This document shows positions 16,983 to 25,541 of a stretch of DNA of 46,868 nt, in pieces. A program made the translations under genes and the position numbers. Under the pieces are notes generated by a model that was not told where the DNA came from, searched no databases, and saw only the letters and a program-made list of their open reading frames with translations. Source of the DNA: a virus; the IMG/VR virus record IMGVR_UViG_3300037502_000554, positions 1 through 46,868 of that record, one strand, 5' to 3'. How positions within the stretch are numbered: the first letter of the stretch is position 1; each line of letters opens with the position of its first letter.

Positions 16983-19900
16983 ATGGCAATTGTAACCGTA
17001 TCAACCTCAAATACATTCAACGAATGGAGAGTTGTCACCAATCAACTTGTGACTGAGGTCAACAAGACTGAAAGTGGCACCGCTGCCTTATCCGTTGATA
17101 CGTTAACTGCTAACACCGTTACTGCTAATGGTGACATTGCTGTTAATGGTGGCGATCTTACTACTACTTCTGCGACTTTCAACGTAGCAAATTCTACCGC
17201 AACAACAGTCAATGTTGGCGGTGCGGCTACGACTTTGAATCTTGGTGCCGCAACCGGCACGACTACAATTCGTAATGACGCATCAGTCTCAGGCAACACA
17301 TCAATTACCGGCACACTAGGTGTCACAGGCAACGTAACACTCTCAGGTGAACTAAGAGGACCTTCTACATTCACAATCGATCCAGCAGTTGTTGGTGATG
17401 ATACAGGTACAGTTGTTATTAAAGGTAACCTACAAGTTGATGGCACTACAACTACAATCAATTCAACTACACTAACAGTTGATGATCTAAACATTGTTCT
17501 AGCATCTGGCGCAGCCAACGCAGCCGCTGCCAATGGTGCGGGCATTACAATTGATGGTGCAAGCGCAACAATCACCTACCTATCAAGTGGCGACAAGTTT
17601 AGCATCAATAAAGCACTTGATCTTCAGACAAGTCTTAATGTTCCTAAAAATGCTTGGGTGACAGCAGGCGGTAGCAATTGGCTATTGATGGGTGCTTCAG
17701 GAACCGTGTACGTTCAGTCTGATGGTGCAGGTACAAACATTCAGTTGAATCCTAACGGAACAAACGTACTTACTGCCGCTACCGGCGAAGTTGTTATTAA
17801 TGATGCCAGCGGCGATGTTGACTTCCGTGTGGAGTCAGATACCGACACCCACGCATTCTTTGTGGATGCAGGAAACAACAAAGTTATATTCGGAATGTCT
17901 GGTGCGCCATTGAACAATGGCGCACTTTCTCCCGCATTCAATGTTGCCATTAAGGAAGGTATAGCATTTGGTAATGATGCATACACATATGGTTATATTG
18001 GTCAGAACGGAACCGCAGGTGATCTCATTATTAGAGCCAATGGATACCCAGCAAACATCGGTTCAACTAGAAAGATTGAACTAGCAGTTGGTACTACAGG
18101 CGGAAGTTTAAGATCACAGGCTATATTTGATTCAACAACTGCTACTTTTAATGAAGGCGGCGAGGATATTGACTTCCGTGTAGAATCCGACACCAACCCC
18201 CATGCATTCTTTGTGGATGCCGGCAATAGTAGAATTGGTGTTAATAATTCAAGTCCCGTTGCTGTATTTGACGTTACTTCACCATCTGAAGGTTCTCCTG
18301 TTCTAGGCACTTCTAGAACCAGAGTTTATGAATTCTCTGGAACTATTCTAGAAAACAACAACTATCAAATCTTCAAAGTAACTATAGGCGATATTCGCAT
18401 CAATGCGTTGCTAAGAATTAGATTGATGGCAACAAATACTGCGGGTATTGGTAGACCTAATGCATCTACAATGGAAGTTAGCGTTGGAAAAATTGACGGT
18501 AACGCATACTTCTACGTTAAGAATCAAGACTCCGGAGACATATCTCTATCACTACCAGTAGCATCCGGTAACGATGTTATCTTTGGCGCATTTACCAACA
18601 ACAACGGTACTGCACAGAACTTGGGATATACCTGTGTAGTAGAATTAGTTTCTAACGATGCATTGGGTAGTTTCACGTTTACTGACATTGCCGCAGGAAC
18701 CGCACATACCGGTGATTCTTCTTTTAGAACTTACAGAAAATATATTGCAGACACTTCAATTCTAGAAGCAACAACATCTAATGTTGTGTTCAATGAAGGT
18801 AGTGCTGACGTTGACTTCCGTATTGAGTCTGATACAAACACCCACGCATTCTTTGTGGATGCTGGTAACAGTAGAGTTGGTATCAACAATTCGTCTCCAG
18901 GCAATACGTTGACAATGAGCGTTCCAATAGCATCAACTCTTGGTAGTGGTTCTGATGGTATTATCATTTCTAACATATCTGGAACCGGATACAACACACA
19001 GTTAGTTCGTCTTGGAGCAAGTTACAATTATTCTGGAGCGACCGGAGCACCAACAGTTGGTGCGGCAATGCTTTACAACTATGGTGGTCGATTCTTCTTT
19101 GTTGGTGATGGTGCATCTGCATCAGACTTTGTGTTTACCACTTATGGATCAAATCGTCTACAGATTGGTTCCGACACATATGCTCTAGTAGTTAATGAAG
19201 ATGGGGCAGATTATGATTTCCGTGTTGAGTCAGACGCAAATGCAAACCGTCTATTTGTTGATGCTGGCGCAGATGTTGTCTTTATGGGTACGACAACAAA
19301 CACCAACAGTTCTAAGTTGGTTGTTGACGGCACAATCTCCGAAACAGTTTCAAGCGCACAATATCTTGTTGCATCACTTGCAGACATTGGTACAGAACCA
19401 AACAAGATTCCTCTGAATGCTTACCTAGGTGGTATGGCATATCAGAGCAATGAGGCTGTATCAATTAATGGTCTTGGAACTACTAGAGGTTATTTGTATC
19501 TAGGAAACACACAATCCGTTTCTGCTGGTGTGTTTGGTTCAATAAATGGTATGAATGGTGGAAACTCAGCAACTATCATTCAAATGGTTTCTGATGGTTC
19601 TGAAACTTCCGGTTACTTTAAGTTCTTCACCACAAATAGTTCAGGCGTAACCGCAGAGCGTTTACAAATTAATAGTGCTGAAGTAATCGTTAACGATACA
19701 AGCAATGATCTAGACTTCCGTGTAGAGTCTGATGGATCAACTCATATGTTGTTTGTGGACGCAGGCAACAATAGAATTAATATTGGAGGCTCTAGCACAA
19801 CAGAAACCACTTTAATGGTCCATGGTGGTACTGGATCTGGATATGCAGAAACTTTTAGAGTTCGTGCAGGAGGAGACGCCAACGATACTGGTGTGGCATG

Positions 19901-20864
19901 TTTCTTCGGTCAAGCGGCTGAAGGAAACTCCCGTGGTTTGTATTTGACTGCTGGTCGTGGGTCAAGTGATAGAACTCTTGTATCATTTCAGTTGAACGGT
20001 TCTGGAGGTGTCGTTCCTGGAACATCAATGGGATCAAGTAGATGGGAAATGATGCGATTCCACAATTCTGGCGGCGGAACAGCCGACTTGATTACAGTAT
20101 TCAACGAAGACGGATATGATGTTGACTTCCGTGTTGAGGGCGACACAAAAACTCATCTTATTTTTGCTGATGCCGCCGGAGATTGGGTTGGTATCAATGC
20201 AAGCACAAATTATGCATCCTCACAATTGTTTGTCAACGGCAACATAACTGTAGATTACAATCACACGATTGCTATGAGATATAATAGTTCCGGAAATACA
20301 AACAATTATTATAAAGGAATGACAGGAACAGACCTGTCTACTAGTAGCGCACGTGGATTGCATATTTTTAATTATGATGCAGATGCTGATCCAGGCATCA
20401 ATTTCTGGTCAGGTCGACCAGGCGCCGGATCGCCAGAACTTTTGGCAACGATTACTAACGCTGGTTTTTATTTGAAGAAGGCAGTTGTTGAAAAAACTAC
20501 AATTAGCGCATCCGCACCTTCATCAACGACCAACTTTGATATTATCACTCAAGCCATTCAGTATTACACTTCTAATGCAACCGGAAACTTTACATTTAAC
20601 ATTAGAGGAAATTCAGGCACATCATTAAATAATATGTTGAGCACCGGAGAATCTGTAACAATTGCTTTACTTGTCACTTGCGGCGCAACTGCGTACTATC
20701 CAAACGTAATTCAAGTTGACGGCAGTACCGTGACACCAAAATGGCAAGGTGGCACAGCACCAACTGCGGGTAATGCAAGCAGTATTGACATTTATTCATT
20801 TACGGTAATTAAAACTGGAAATGCTACATTTACAGTTATCGCCTCTCAGACTAAATTTGCTTAA
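16983..20864 (+). CDS. Repeat-rich tail fibre protein (1293 aa)
   Basis: The N-terminus (STSNTFNEWRVVTNQLVTEVN) and the following Thr/Asn/Gly-rich strands (GGAATTLNLGAATGTTTI; KGNLQVDGTTTTINSTTLTV) are typical of structural fibres in marine T4-like phages. Six copies of a unit related to DFRVESDTDTHAFFVDAGNN occur at residues 280, 397, 611, 745, 911 and 1048, each separating a different beta domain of about 100-210 residues. This is a beads-on-a-string plan in which a short invariant linker joins variable domains. The C-terminal 90 residues form a conserved-looking tip (TGESVTIALLVTCGATAYYPNVIQVDG region). Probable role: a long or short tail fibre contacting the host surface. No collagen repeats or chaperone domain are seen in it. 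Confidence 0.8.
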   Translation: MAIVTVSTSNTFNEWRVVTNQLVTEVNKTESGTAALSVDTLTANTVTANGDIAVNGGDLTTTSATFNVANSTATTVNVGGAATTLNLGAATGTTTIRNDASVSGNTSITGTLGVTGNVTLSGELRGPSTFTIDPAVVGDDTGTVVIKGNLQVDGTTTTINSTTLTVDDLNIVLASGAANAAAANGAGITIDGASATITYLSSGDKFSINKALDLQTSLNVPKNAWVTAGGSNWLLMGASGTVYVQSDGAGTNIQLNPNGTNVLTAATGEVVINDASGDVDFRVESDTDTHAFFVDAGNNKVIFGMSGAPLNNGALSPAFNVAIKEGIAFGNDAYTYGYIGQNGTAGDLIIRANGYPANIGSTRKIELAVGTTGGSLRSQAIFDSTTATFNEGGEDIDFRVESDTNPHAFFVDAGNSRIGVNNSSPVAVFDVTSPSEGSPVLGTSRTRVYEFSGTILENNNYQIFKVTIGDIRINALLRIRLMATNTAGIGRPNASTMEVSVGKIDGNAYFYVKNQDSGDISLSLPVASGNDVIFGAFTNNNGTAQNLGYTCVVELVSNDALGSFTFTDIAAGTAHTGDSSFRTYRKYIADTSILEATTSNVVFNEGSADVDFRIESDTNTHAFFVDAGNSRVGINNSSPGNTLTMSVPIASTLGSGSDGIIISNISGTGYNTQLVRLGASYNYSGATGAPTVGAAMLYNYGGRFFFVGDGASASDFVFTTYGSNRLQIGSDTYALVVNEDGADYDFRVESDANANRLFVDAGADVVFMGTTTNTNSSKLVVDGTISETVSSAQYLVASLADIGTEPNKIPLNAYLGGMAYQSNEAVSINGLGTTRGYLYLGNTQSVSAGVFGSINGMNGGNSATIIQMVSDGSETSGYFKFFTTNSSGVTAERLQINSAEVIVNDTSNDLDFRVESDGSTHMLFVDAGNNRINIGGSSTTETTLMVHGGTGSGYAETFRVRAGGDANDTGVACFFGQAAEGNSRGLYLTAGRGSSDRTLVSFQLNGSGGVVPGTSMGSSRWEMMRFHNSGGGTADLITVFNEDGYDVDFRVEGDTKTHLIFADAAGDWVGINASTNYASSQLFVNGNITVDYNHTIAMRYNSSGNTNNYYKGMTGTDLSTSSARGLHIFNYDADADPGINFWSGRPGAGSPELLATITNAGFYLKKAVVEKTTISASAPSSTTNFDIITQAIQYYTSNATGNFTFNIRGNSGTSLNNMLSTGESVTIALLVTCGATAYYPNVIQVDGSTVTPKWQGGTAPTAGNASSIDIYSFTVIKTGNATFTVIASQTKFA
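17820..20170 (+). repeat. Six dispersed DFRVESD...FFVDAG linker repeats in the fibre gene
   Basis: Near-identical units of about 60 bases start at 17820, 18171, 18813, 19215, 19713 and 20124. The protein core is DFRVESD, then about seven variable residues, then (F/L)FVDAG. Most are preceded by a short 'vvnE(G/D)..' strand. Copies 1 to 3 are the most alike at DNA level; copy 6 is diverged (GDTKTHLIFADAAGD). Such DNA repeats inside a fibre gene could support recombination that swaps the domains between them. Confidence 0.8.
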
Positions 20865-20884
20865 TTGATTAGAGGAAATTAATT

Positions 20885-22072
20885 ATGCCATTTTTTGCAA
20901 CACTAGGTTCTGGTGCAAGTAGAGCGTTTGGTAGGCTTAGATCAGCCGGTGGAGTTAACTTGGACACGAATGCTGGAAAGTATGCCGTAGTTCCATATCA
21001 TTCTTCACTTAATACTTCACCAAACACTTTTCTCATGTTGAATACTGACACAAGTGTAGTTGATTATTCTGTGACATTTGATACAACAGGACTTTCCAAC
21101 ACTGGCAATCTTAGAATTCTTCGATTTGGTAATTTTTTAATCACCGTTGACATATATGGAAACTATGTTTCACGAAACATTTTAACAAATACTTCAGCCG
21201 GAAACGGGGCTTTAGGTGTTGGTGCCGGAACCACTGGTCAGGGTGATGCTATAAAATTTGGAACAGACAAATTAGCGTTTATATATGGAGTTGCAAGTAG
21301 CAATACGATTCAAGTAAAAACGTATAATGTGGTCAACGGTGTGCCATCTCAGATAAGTTCATTTACAATTGCATCGGTGGCAGAATTTAGAGAAGGATTT
21401 TCATCACCTCAAGTTGGTGCACAAGTAACATTAAATGCTGATGCAGTTTTTAGTTCATTTCAAGGAAGATTTGCGTTTAATGCCGTATACAGTTGGATTG
21501 GTAATGGACCAACCGTCAGTTACTATGCAGTTGCAAGTTTGAATGCGGCTGGAACTAGTTGCTCCATTTCAAGTGCCTTCACAGATGGTAATAACTTTTC
21601 TCGCCCCGTTGGCGCATCTGGAGACAATGGATATTGTTTAATTTCTCAAATGGATATGGGAAGCGTTGCAATTCAAAACGGGGCAAGCGTAGGTAGTTTT
21701 GTTAATGGTGGCGGTAATGGTTCAACGTCATACGCACCATGCGCAATTCACGGATCATCAGGTGAATATATGATAGATAATACAAACTATAATTATGGTA
21801 TGGTCGCCACAAAATTAACGACAAGTGGAACTTCAACATCCCTAACTATCAGTACTAGCGGCCAGTACGGATTTGGAAGTTTTAATAGTTATGGAACTAT
21901 GCAAACAATCAAAGGGGGTTGCGTTTGGGTGTATAGTGACGATAATGTTGGTCTGCGCTATAGAAAATACACAAGATCAAGCGATACTTGGAGTGGAGCA
22001 ACCGCAATCACTGGTTACTCTTCTGGTTCTGTAAATTACAATAAAAACGTCAAAAAAGTTAATAACTATTGA
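20885..22072 (+). CDS. Probable receptor-binding fibre tip protein (395 aa)
   Basis: The Gly/Ser-rich N-terminus (FATLGSGASRAFGRLRSAGG) is of a type often found in phage adhesins, where it helps attach the protein to a fibre. The remainder is beta-rich, with repeated 'G.aVfssFqGrfaF.avYsw..' like strands and aromatic-Gly patterns (TNYNYGMVATKL; GQYGFGSFNSYGTMQTI) suggestive of a beta-propeller or similar sugar-binding fold. No enzyme motif is visible. It lies between the large fibre and a gene of the tail-assembly-chaperone family, the classical adhesin-chaperone order, so receptor binding is a reasonable inference. A TTAGAGGAAA ribosome-binding region precedes its ATG. Confidence 0.55.
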   Translation: MPFFATLGSGASRAFGRLRSAGGVNLDTNAGKYAVVPYHSSLNTSPNTFLMLNTDTSVVDYSVTFDTTGLSNTGNLRILRFGNFLITVDIYGNYVSRNILTNTSAGNGALGVGAGTTGQGDAIKFGTDKLAFIYGVASSNTIQVKTYNVVNGVPSQISSFTIASVAEFREGFSSPQVGAQVTLNADAVFSSFQGRFAFNAVYSWIGNGPTVSYYAVASLNAAGTSCSISSAFTDGNNFSRPVGASGDNGYCLISQMDMGSVAIQNGASVGSFVNGGGNGSTSYAPCAIHGSSGEYMIDNTNYNYGMVATKLTTSGTSTSLTISTSGQYGFGSFNSYGTMQTIKGGCVWVYSDDNVGLRYRKYTRSSDTWSGATAITGYSSGSVNYNKNVKKVNNY

Positions 22073-22080
22073 GGAAAAAA

Positions 22081-22563
22081 ATGTTTGCTAAAGTAAAAAA
22101 TAATATTGTAGAATGCTATCCGTATAGTTTTGAAAATCTACAAAACGATAATCCTTTCACCAATTACGGAGATAATGTAGACTTCGTTTCTATTTTTCCA
22201 GATACTGAAGCCGCATTAATTCATGGTTATGAATTGGTAGAGGTTATTGAAGAGTCGCCCCCAACTTATAATACGGTAACTCAAAGAATTGTAAAGACTG
22301 ATCCTCAGTTAATTGACGGTCAATGGAAAGTTTCTTGGTCTATTGAAAGTAAGAGTGCCGAACAGTTGCAACAAGAAAGAACTATTCAAGAGAATATAAT
22401 TCGTCAGTCTAGAAATGCTACTCTTAAAGATAGTGACTGGACTCAACTATCAGATTCTCCAGTAGATAAATCTGCGTGGGCTACATATAGACAAGCACTA
22501 AGAGATGTTCCATCACAGGAAGGTTTCCCTTGGGAAGTCACCTGGCCATCGAAACCAGTATAA
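22081..22563 (+). CDS. Tail fibre assembly chaperone-like protein
   Basis: A 160-residue protein. I choose the ATG at 22081, because GAGG at 22071-22074 is then well placed; a TTG 12 bases upstream is possible but less likely. The N-terminal part (MFAKVKNNIVECYPYSFENL) is a small beta domain. The C-terminal part (SRNATLKDSDWTQLSDSPVD, then WATYRQALRDVPSQEGFPW, then WPSKP) matches the phage tail assembly chaperone family that I recall as Phage_tail_APC. Members assist folding or attachment of the adhesin encoded next door. Its closeness to the 395-residue adhesin and the downstream lectin-like fibre supports this role. Confidence 0.72.
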   Translation: MFAKVKNNIVECYPYSFENLQNDNPFTNYGDNVDFVSIFPDTEAALIHGYELVEVIEESPPTYNTVTQRIVKTDPQLIDGQWKVSWSIESKSAEQLQQERTIQENIIRQSRNATLKDSDWTQLSDSPVDKSAWATYRQALRDVPSQEGFPWEVTWPSKPV

Positions 22564-22566
22564 ATA
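22559..22566 (+). promoter_or_regulatory. Late promoter box TATAAATA before the 110-residue gene
   Basis: An exact TATAAATA overlaps the stop codon of the chaperone-like gene, 28 bases upstream of the next ATG, which has an AAGGAGAT ribosome-binding site. It fits a gp55-dependent late promoter for the two small genes and the lectin-like fibre. Confidence 0.65.
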
Positions 22567-22594
22567 CATATAGTCATAAAAAAGGAGATAAACC

Positions 22595-22927
22595 ATGGCT
22601 ACTGAAATCACAACCACTTGGAAAGTGGCAAATCTAGAAAGAAATTCAGAGAATGGCGGTGTCATCACCGTTGATTGGTCTTGCACAGCCGCAGGCGGAG
22701 GCAAGTCAGCATTCTATGGTGGTAGAAGCACATTCACACCTGACGCATCTGCTGAAGGTTTTGTACCATTTGAAAGTCTAACCGAAGCAACTGTTTTGGG
22801 TTGGGTTTTTGAAGAACTTGGCGATAAGAAGGCGGAAATCGAAGCCGACAGAACCGCTAAAGTTGAAAAGCAACTTACTCCAACTGTAGTGTCTGGCCTA
22901 CCTTGGTCAACCGCACCAGCGCAGTAA
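22595..22927 (+). CDS. Small conserved protein of marine T4-like phages (DUF7936-like)
   Basis: A 110-residue protein: EITTTWKVANLERNSENGGV, then ITVDWSCTAAGGGKSAFYGG, an acidic helix near 65-90 (LTEATVLGWVFEELGDKKAEIEADR, shown in part) and the end TPTVVSGLPW. From memory this plan is widespread next to fibre genes of marine T4-like phages and is probably the family catalogued as DUF7936; that label needs a profile search. The function is unknown. A strong AAGGAGAT ribosome-binding site and a late-promoter box suggest abundant late expression, as for a virion or assembly protein. Confidence 0.65.
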   Translation: MATEITTTWKVANLERNSENGGVITVDWSCTAAGGGKSAFYGGRSTFTPDASAEGFVPFESLTEATVLGWVFEELGDKKAEIEADRTAKVEKQLTPTVVSGLPWSTAPAQ

Positions 22928-22967
22928 GTTATTAATTTTGTAAATCATTTATATTAGGAGAAAAAAC

Positions 22968-23183
22968 ATGGGCGAGAAAAAAACAACCCCGGTTTCAATT
23001 GAAGGCAAAGAATATGTGTTCGAAGATTTAACTCCAGAACAACAAACTATGCTCAATCACGTTGCGGATTTGGATCGTAAATTAAGTTCTACACGATTCA
23101 ATCTTGATCAACTTCAGATTGGAAGAAATGCATTCTTTGACATGTTGAAAAAATCACTATCAGAAACAAAGACAGCGGAGTAA
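22968..23183 (+). CDS. Small conserved protein (DUF6447-like)
   Basis: A 71-residue protein with VSIEGKEYVFEDLTPEQQTM followed by a helical stretch (LNHVADLDRKL, FNLDQLQIGRNAFFDMLKKSL). This 'dG.eY...dLt.eqq.ml.hi.dLd.k....fnldQl..gr.aF...L' plan matches what I remember as DUF6447 of cyanophage-like genomes. It has no known role. A TTAGGAG ribosome-binding site precedes the ATG, and it ends three bases before the lectin-like fibre gene, suggesting translational coupling. Confidence 0.65.
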   Translation: MGEKKTTPVSIEGKEYVFEDLTPEQQTMLNHVADLDRKLSSTRFNLDQLQIGRNAFFDMLKKSLSETKTAE

Positions 23184-23186
23184 AGA

Positions 23187-25049
23187 ATGTCACTATCAGC
23201 AAACTATCCAACAGTCCGACCATCGCTATTGTTGGACTTTGCTAACTCTAAAAGGTTAGACCCTAGGATCACATTCACTAGGGCAACCACTGGCACCTAT
23301 TGGGATGATAAACCAACCGTGCGTGGAGATGAAAATTTAGCGTTTCAATCCCAGACGTTAAATTCATCTCCATGGAGTGCAAGTAATGGCTCTGTTACAG
23401 CAAATGATACGACAGCGCCAGACGGAACTACAACGGCTGACAGACTATCACCTTCAGGATCAACTGTTATTGCAAGTATAAGTCAAGGCGCAGTTGTTGA
23501 TACAACTCACACTTCAACAATTTCGGTATATGCAAAAGCAAATAGTATTAATCACATTTGGATAATTTCTGGCAATAATAGTTCTGCCGCAGTATGGTTT
23601 AACGTATCTGCCGGAACCGTTGGCACAACCGCAGGTGGATATACTGCGTCCATTGTTAGCGTAGGTAGTGGATGGTATAGATGCATTGTAACAGGAACTT
23701 TTAATTCATTGCAAATTGGTATTTCGTCTTCAGACGGAGTATACACCAGTTCCGCAAGCGGTAGTAACGGTGTATATCTTTGGGGTGTTCAGGTCGAAGC
23801 CCGTTCTTCAGCAACAGCATATGTTTCAACAACATCTGCATTGGTATCAAATTCTGTTTATCCTCTTAAAACTGCAACGGCTGGTACGGCAAGATTTGAT
23901 CACGATCCTGTGACTGGTGCATCTCTTGGTCTTTTGATTGAAACCACTAAGACAAATACTATTACAAACAGCACATCGGGTTTCATAAGTAGTGGAACCA
24001 ATATGACGGCGACTACAATAACTTCTGTTAATCCGGCAGGTGTGGTTGCATCAATTCCTTTTGGTCTTTTGAATAGTACAGCCTCATCAGGAACCACTTA
24101 TGTAAATTCTTCATCTTTTTCCGCATCTAATGGAACACGTTATACAGCAAGTGTTTTTGTTAAAGCATTTGGAAGAGGAGATGGAAGTGCGCCGTCGCCC
24201 ACAGGCTTTACTTGGCACAACTTTGGTGATGCTAATGGTAGAGTTGGATATACTTTATCTGGAGACGGTACTGTCACCATAGGTAGCGATGGTGGCTCAT
24301 CAAATTGTAAAGCAACTATACGAAATGTCGGAAACGGATGGTATCGTTGTTCATTTACCTGGACCCATCAAAGTGGAGACACTACTTCTTGGTATTGGTC
24401 TCCAACTAGAACTGTTGGAGATTTTCAAAATCAAGGTGATGGTTGGTCCGGTCTAATGTTTTGGGGATATCAATTAGAAGAAAGCCCTGCTCCTTCTAGT
24501 TATATTCCAACATCAGGATCAGGAGCAACAAGAAATGCTGATATTGTGCAGGTGACTGGAGGAAGTTTTACCGATGTTAACGGAAATTCTCCTGAAGGAG
24601 TCATTTACGCAGAACAAGTTGTAGGACCATCAACAGGTATTGACACTCAATATGGAAACAATGGCGCATTTGCAGTATGGTATGATAATAATAATTTTAT
24701 TGCAATCGGTGCTGGTGTCGGCGCTGGCGGGGATATAGATGCCGGCAAAAAAGGTGCTTATTGGGTTAACCGTTTAAGTCAACAGCAAGGATATGCTATT
24801 TCAGCCAACTTGATTAATGCTTACGGCACCTTGAAAACCGCACTTTCATATAAAACTAATGAGTTATTGGCTTGTACTAATGAAGTTGCTCTTACATCAG
24901 ACACAGCATCTGTAGTTTTACCTCATGCAACACGATTCAATATTGGGTCTACATACGGCGGCTACTATGCTGAAGGATGGATCAAAAAAGTTGCATTTTA
25001 TCCAGAAACAATGACGGCGGCTCAACTAAAGGCACTCACAAAAACCTAA
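23187..25049 (+). CDS. Fibre protein with lectin-like (carbohydrate-binding) modules
   Basis: A 620-residue protein starting ANYPTVRPSLLLDFANSKRL, then RITFTRATTGTYWD, an N-terminus common in phage structural proteins with jelly-roll modules. Two similar beta modules follow at about 50-225 and 250-450. Each has the sequence of elements 'W....g.vT.N.t.aPDGT.tAd', 'SVYaKa' or 'SVFVKA', then 'GWYRC' and 'lWG.QlE.s..aTaYi.T' (GWYRCIVTGT and GWYRCSFTWT; WGVQVE and WGYQLEE). This arrangement resembles CBM-type carbohydrate-binding folds. The C-terminal 160 residues look like a concanavalin-type domain. Role by inference: sugar recognition on the host surface. Confidence 0.68.
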   Translation: MSLSANYPTVRPSLLLDFANSKRLDPRITFTRATTGTYWDDKPTVRGDENLAFQSQTLNSSPWSASNGSVTANDTTAPDGTTTADRLSPSGSTVIASISQGAVVDTTHTSTISVYAKANSINHIWIISGNNSSAAVWFNVSAGTVGTTAGGYTASIVSVGSGWYRCIVTGTFNSLQIGISSSDGVYTSSASGSNGVYLWGVQVEARSSATAYVSTTSALVSNSVYPLKTATAGTARFDHDPVTGASLGLLIETTKTNTITNSTSGFISSGTNMTATTITSVNPAGVVASIPFGLLNSTASSGTTYVNSSSFSASNGTRYTASVFVKAFGRGDGSAPSPTGFTWHNFGDANGRVGYTLSGDGTVTIGSDGGSSNCKATIRNVGNGWYRCSFTWTHQSGDTTSWYWSPTRTVGDFQNQGDGWSGLMFWGYQLEESPAPSSYIPTSGSGATRNADIVQVTGGSFTDVNGNSPEGVIYAEQVVGPSTGIDTQYGNNGAFAVWYDNNNFIAIGAGVGAGGDIDAGKKGAYWVNRLSQQQGYAISANLINAYGTLKTALSYKTNELLACTNEVALTSDTASVVLPHATRFNIGSTYGGYYAEGWIKKVAFYPETMTAAQLKALTKT

Positions 25050-25061
25050 GGACTATTTCGC

Positions 25062-25451
25062 ATGAAAGATTATAGATTAAAATTTTCAGATGAAACTGCT
25101 TGGTGGAGTATTGCAGATTCTTTTGGTTGGGTAGAGTACGAATATGAACCCCAAGAAGAAAAAGTTTCTGAACCTGGACAAGAACTTCCACCAAAAGTGG
25201 TAAAGAGAAAGTGGATGAGCGCAACGACCAATTACGATTTCGATGTAATTGGCGCCGTATTCAAACCAACTGGACAGACAGTAACTGCTCCAGATGGATT
25301 GTTTCAGTATCCAGAGATGGCCGCCGTTGATGGTTTTCATGTAAATGTCAGAGTTCGTGTTGGTAATCTACCAGACGCTCTCAGACAAAACATTATTAAA
25401 CCTTCAAATCCAGTAAGAACCTTTGCTGGTGGTTGGTTCGAAGGCGAATAA
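25062..25451 (+). CDS. Hypothetical protein at the end of the fibre operon (129 aa)
   Basis: A 129-residue protein without a family I recognise. It begins KDYRLKFSDETAWWSIADSF, has an acidic Pro/Glu linker (EYEPQEEKVSEPGQELPPK), and ends in a compact-looking part (GLFQYPEMAAVDGFHVNVRV; NPVRTFAGGWFEGE). Its last codon lies about 20 bases before a strong terminator, so it closes the adhesion operon. It may be an accessory to the lectin-like fibre directly upstream. Confidence 0.55.
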   Translation: MKDYRLKFSDETAWWSIADSFGWVEYEYEPQEEKVSEPGQELPPKVVKRKWMSATTNYDFDVIGAVFKPTGQTVTAPDGLFQYPEMAAVDGFHVNVRVRVGNLPDALRQNIIKPSNPVRTFAGGWFEGE

Positions 25452-25471
25452 TTTCTCTCACGTTCGCATAC

Positions 25472-25496
25472 AAGGGGGCTCTGTGCCCCCTTTTTT
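25472..25496 (+). terminator. Rho-independent terminator ending the fibre operon
   Basis: An 8-bp stem (AAGGGGGC with GCCCCCTT, loop TCTGT) is followed by a T run at 25491-25496. It lies just after the 129-residue gene and just before the late-promoter box of the neck operon. Confidence 0.9.
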
Positions 25497-25512
25497 ATTG
25501 GAAATCAAAGAT

Positions 25513-25520
25513 TATAAATA
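25513..25520 (+). promoter_or_regulatory. Late promoter box TATAAATA before the neck operon
   Basis: An exact TATAAATA lies 17 bases after the terminator T run and 21 bases before the gp13 ATG; AAGGAG lies between box and ATG. The terminator-then-promoter order makes this one of the clearest late promoters in the window. Confidence 0.8.
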
Positions 25521-25541
25521 GAAGAAAAAAGGAGCCATCCG

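Noticed and set aside
17042-17575. A 177-codon open frame on the minus strand opposite the large fibre gene
   Set aside because: It lies fully within a well-supported fibre gene, has no ribosome-binding site and arises from the repetitive Thr/Asn/Gly codons of the sense strand.
22069-22080. Upstream TTG start for the chaperone-like gene
   Set aside because: The ATG at 22081 has GAGG at the proper distance; the TTG would place this ribosome-binding site inside the coding sequence.
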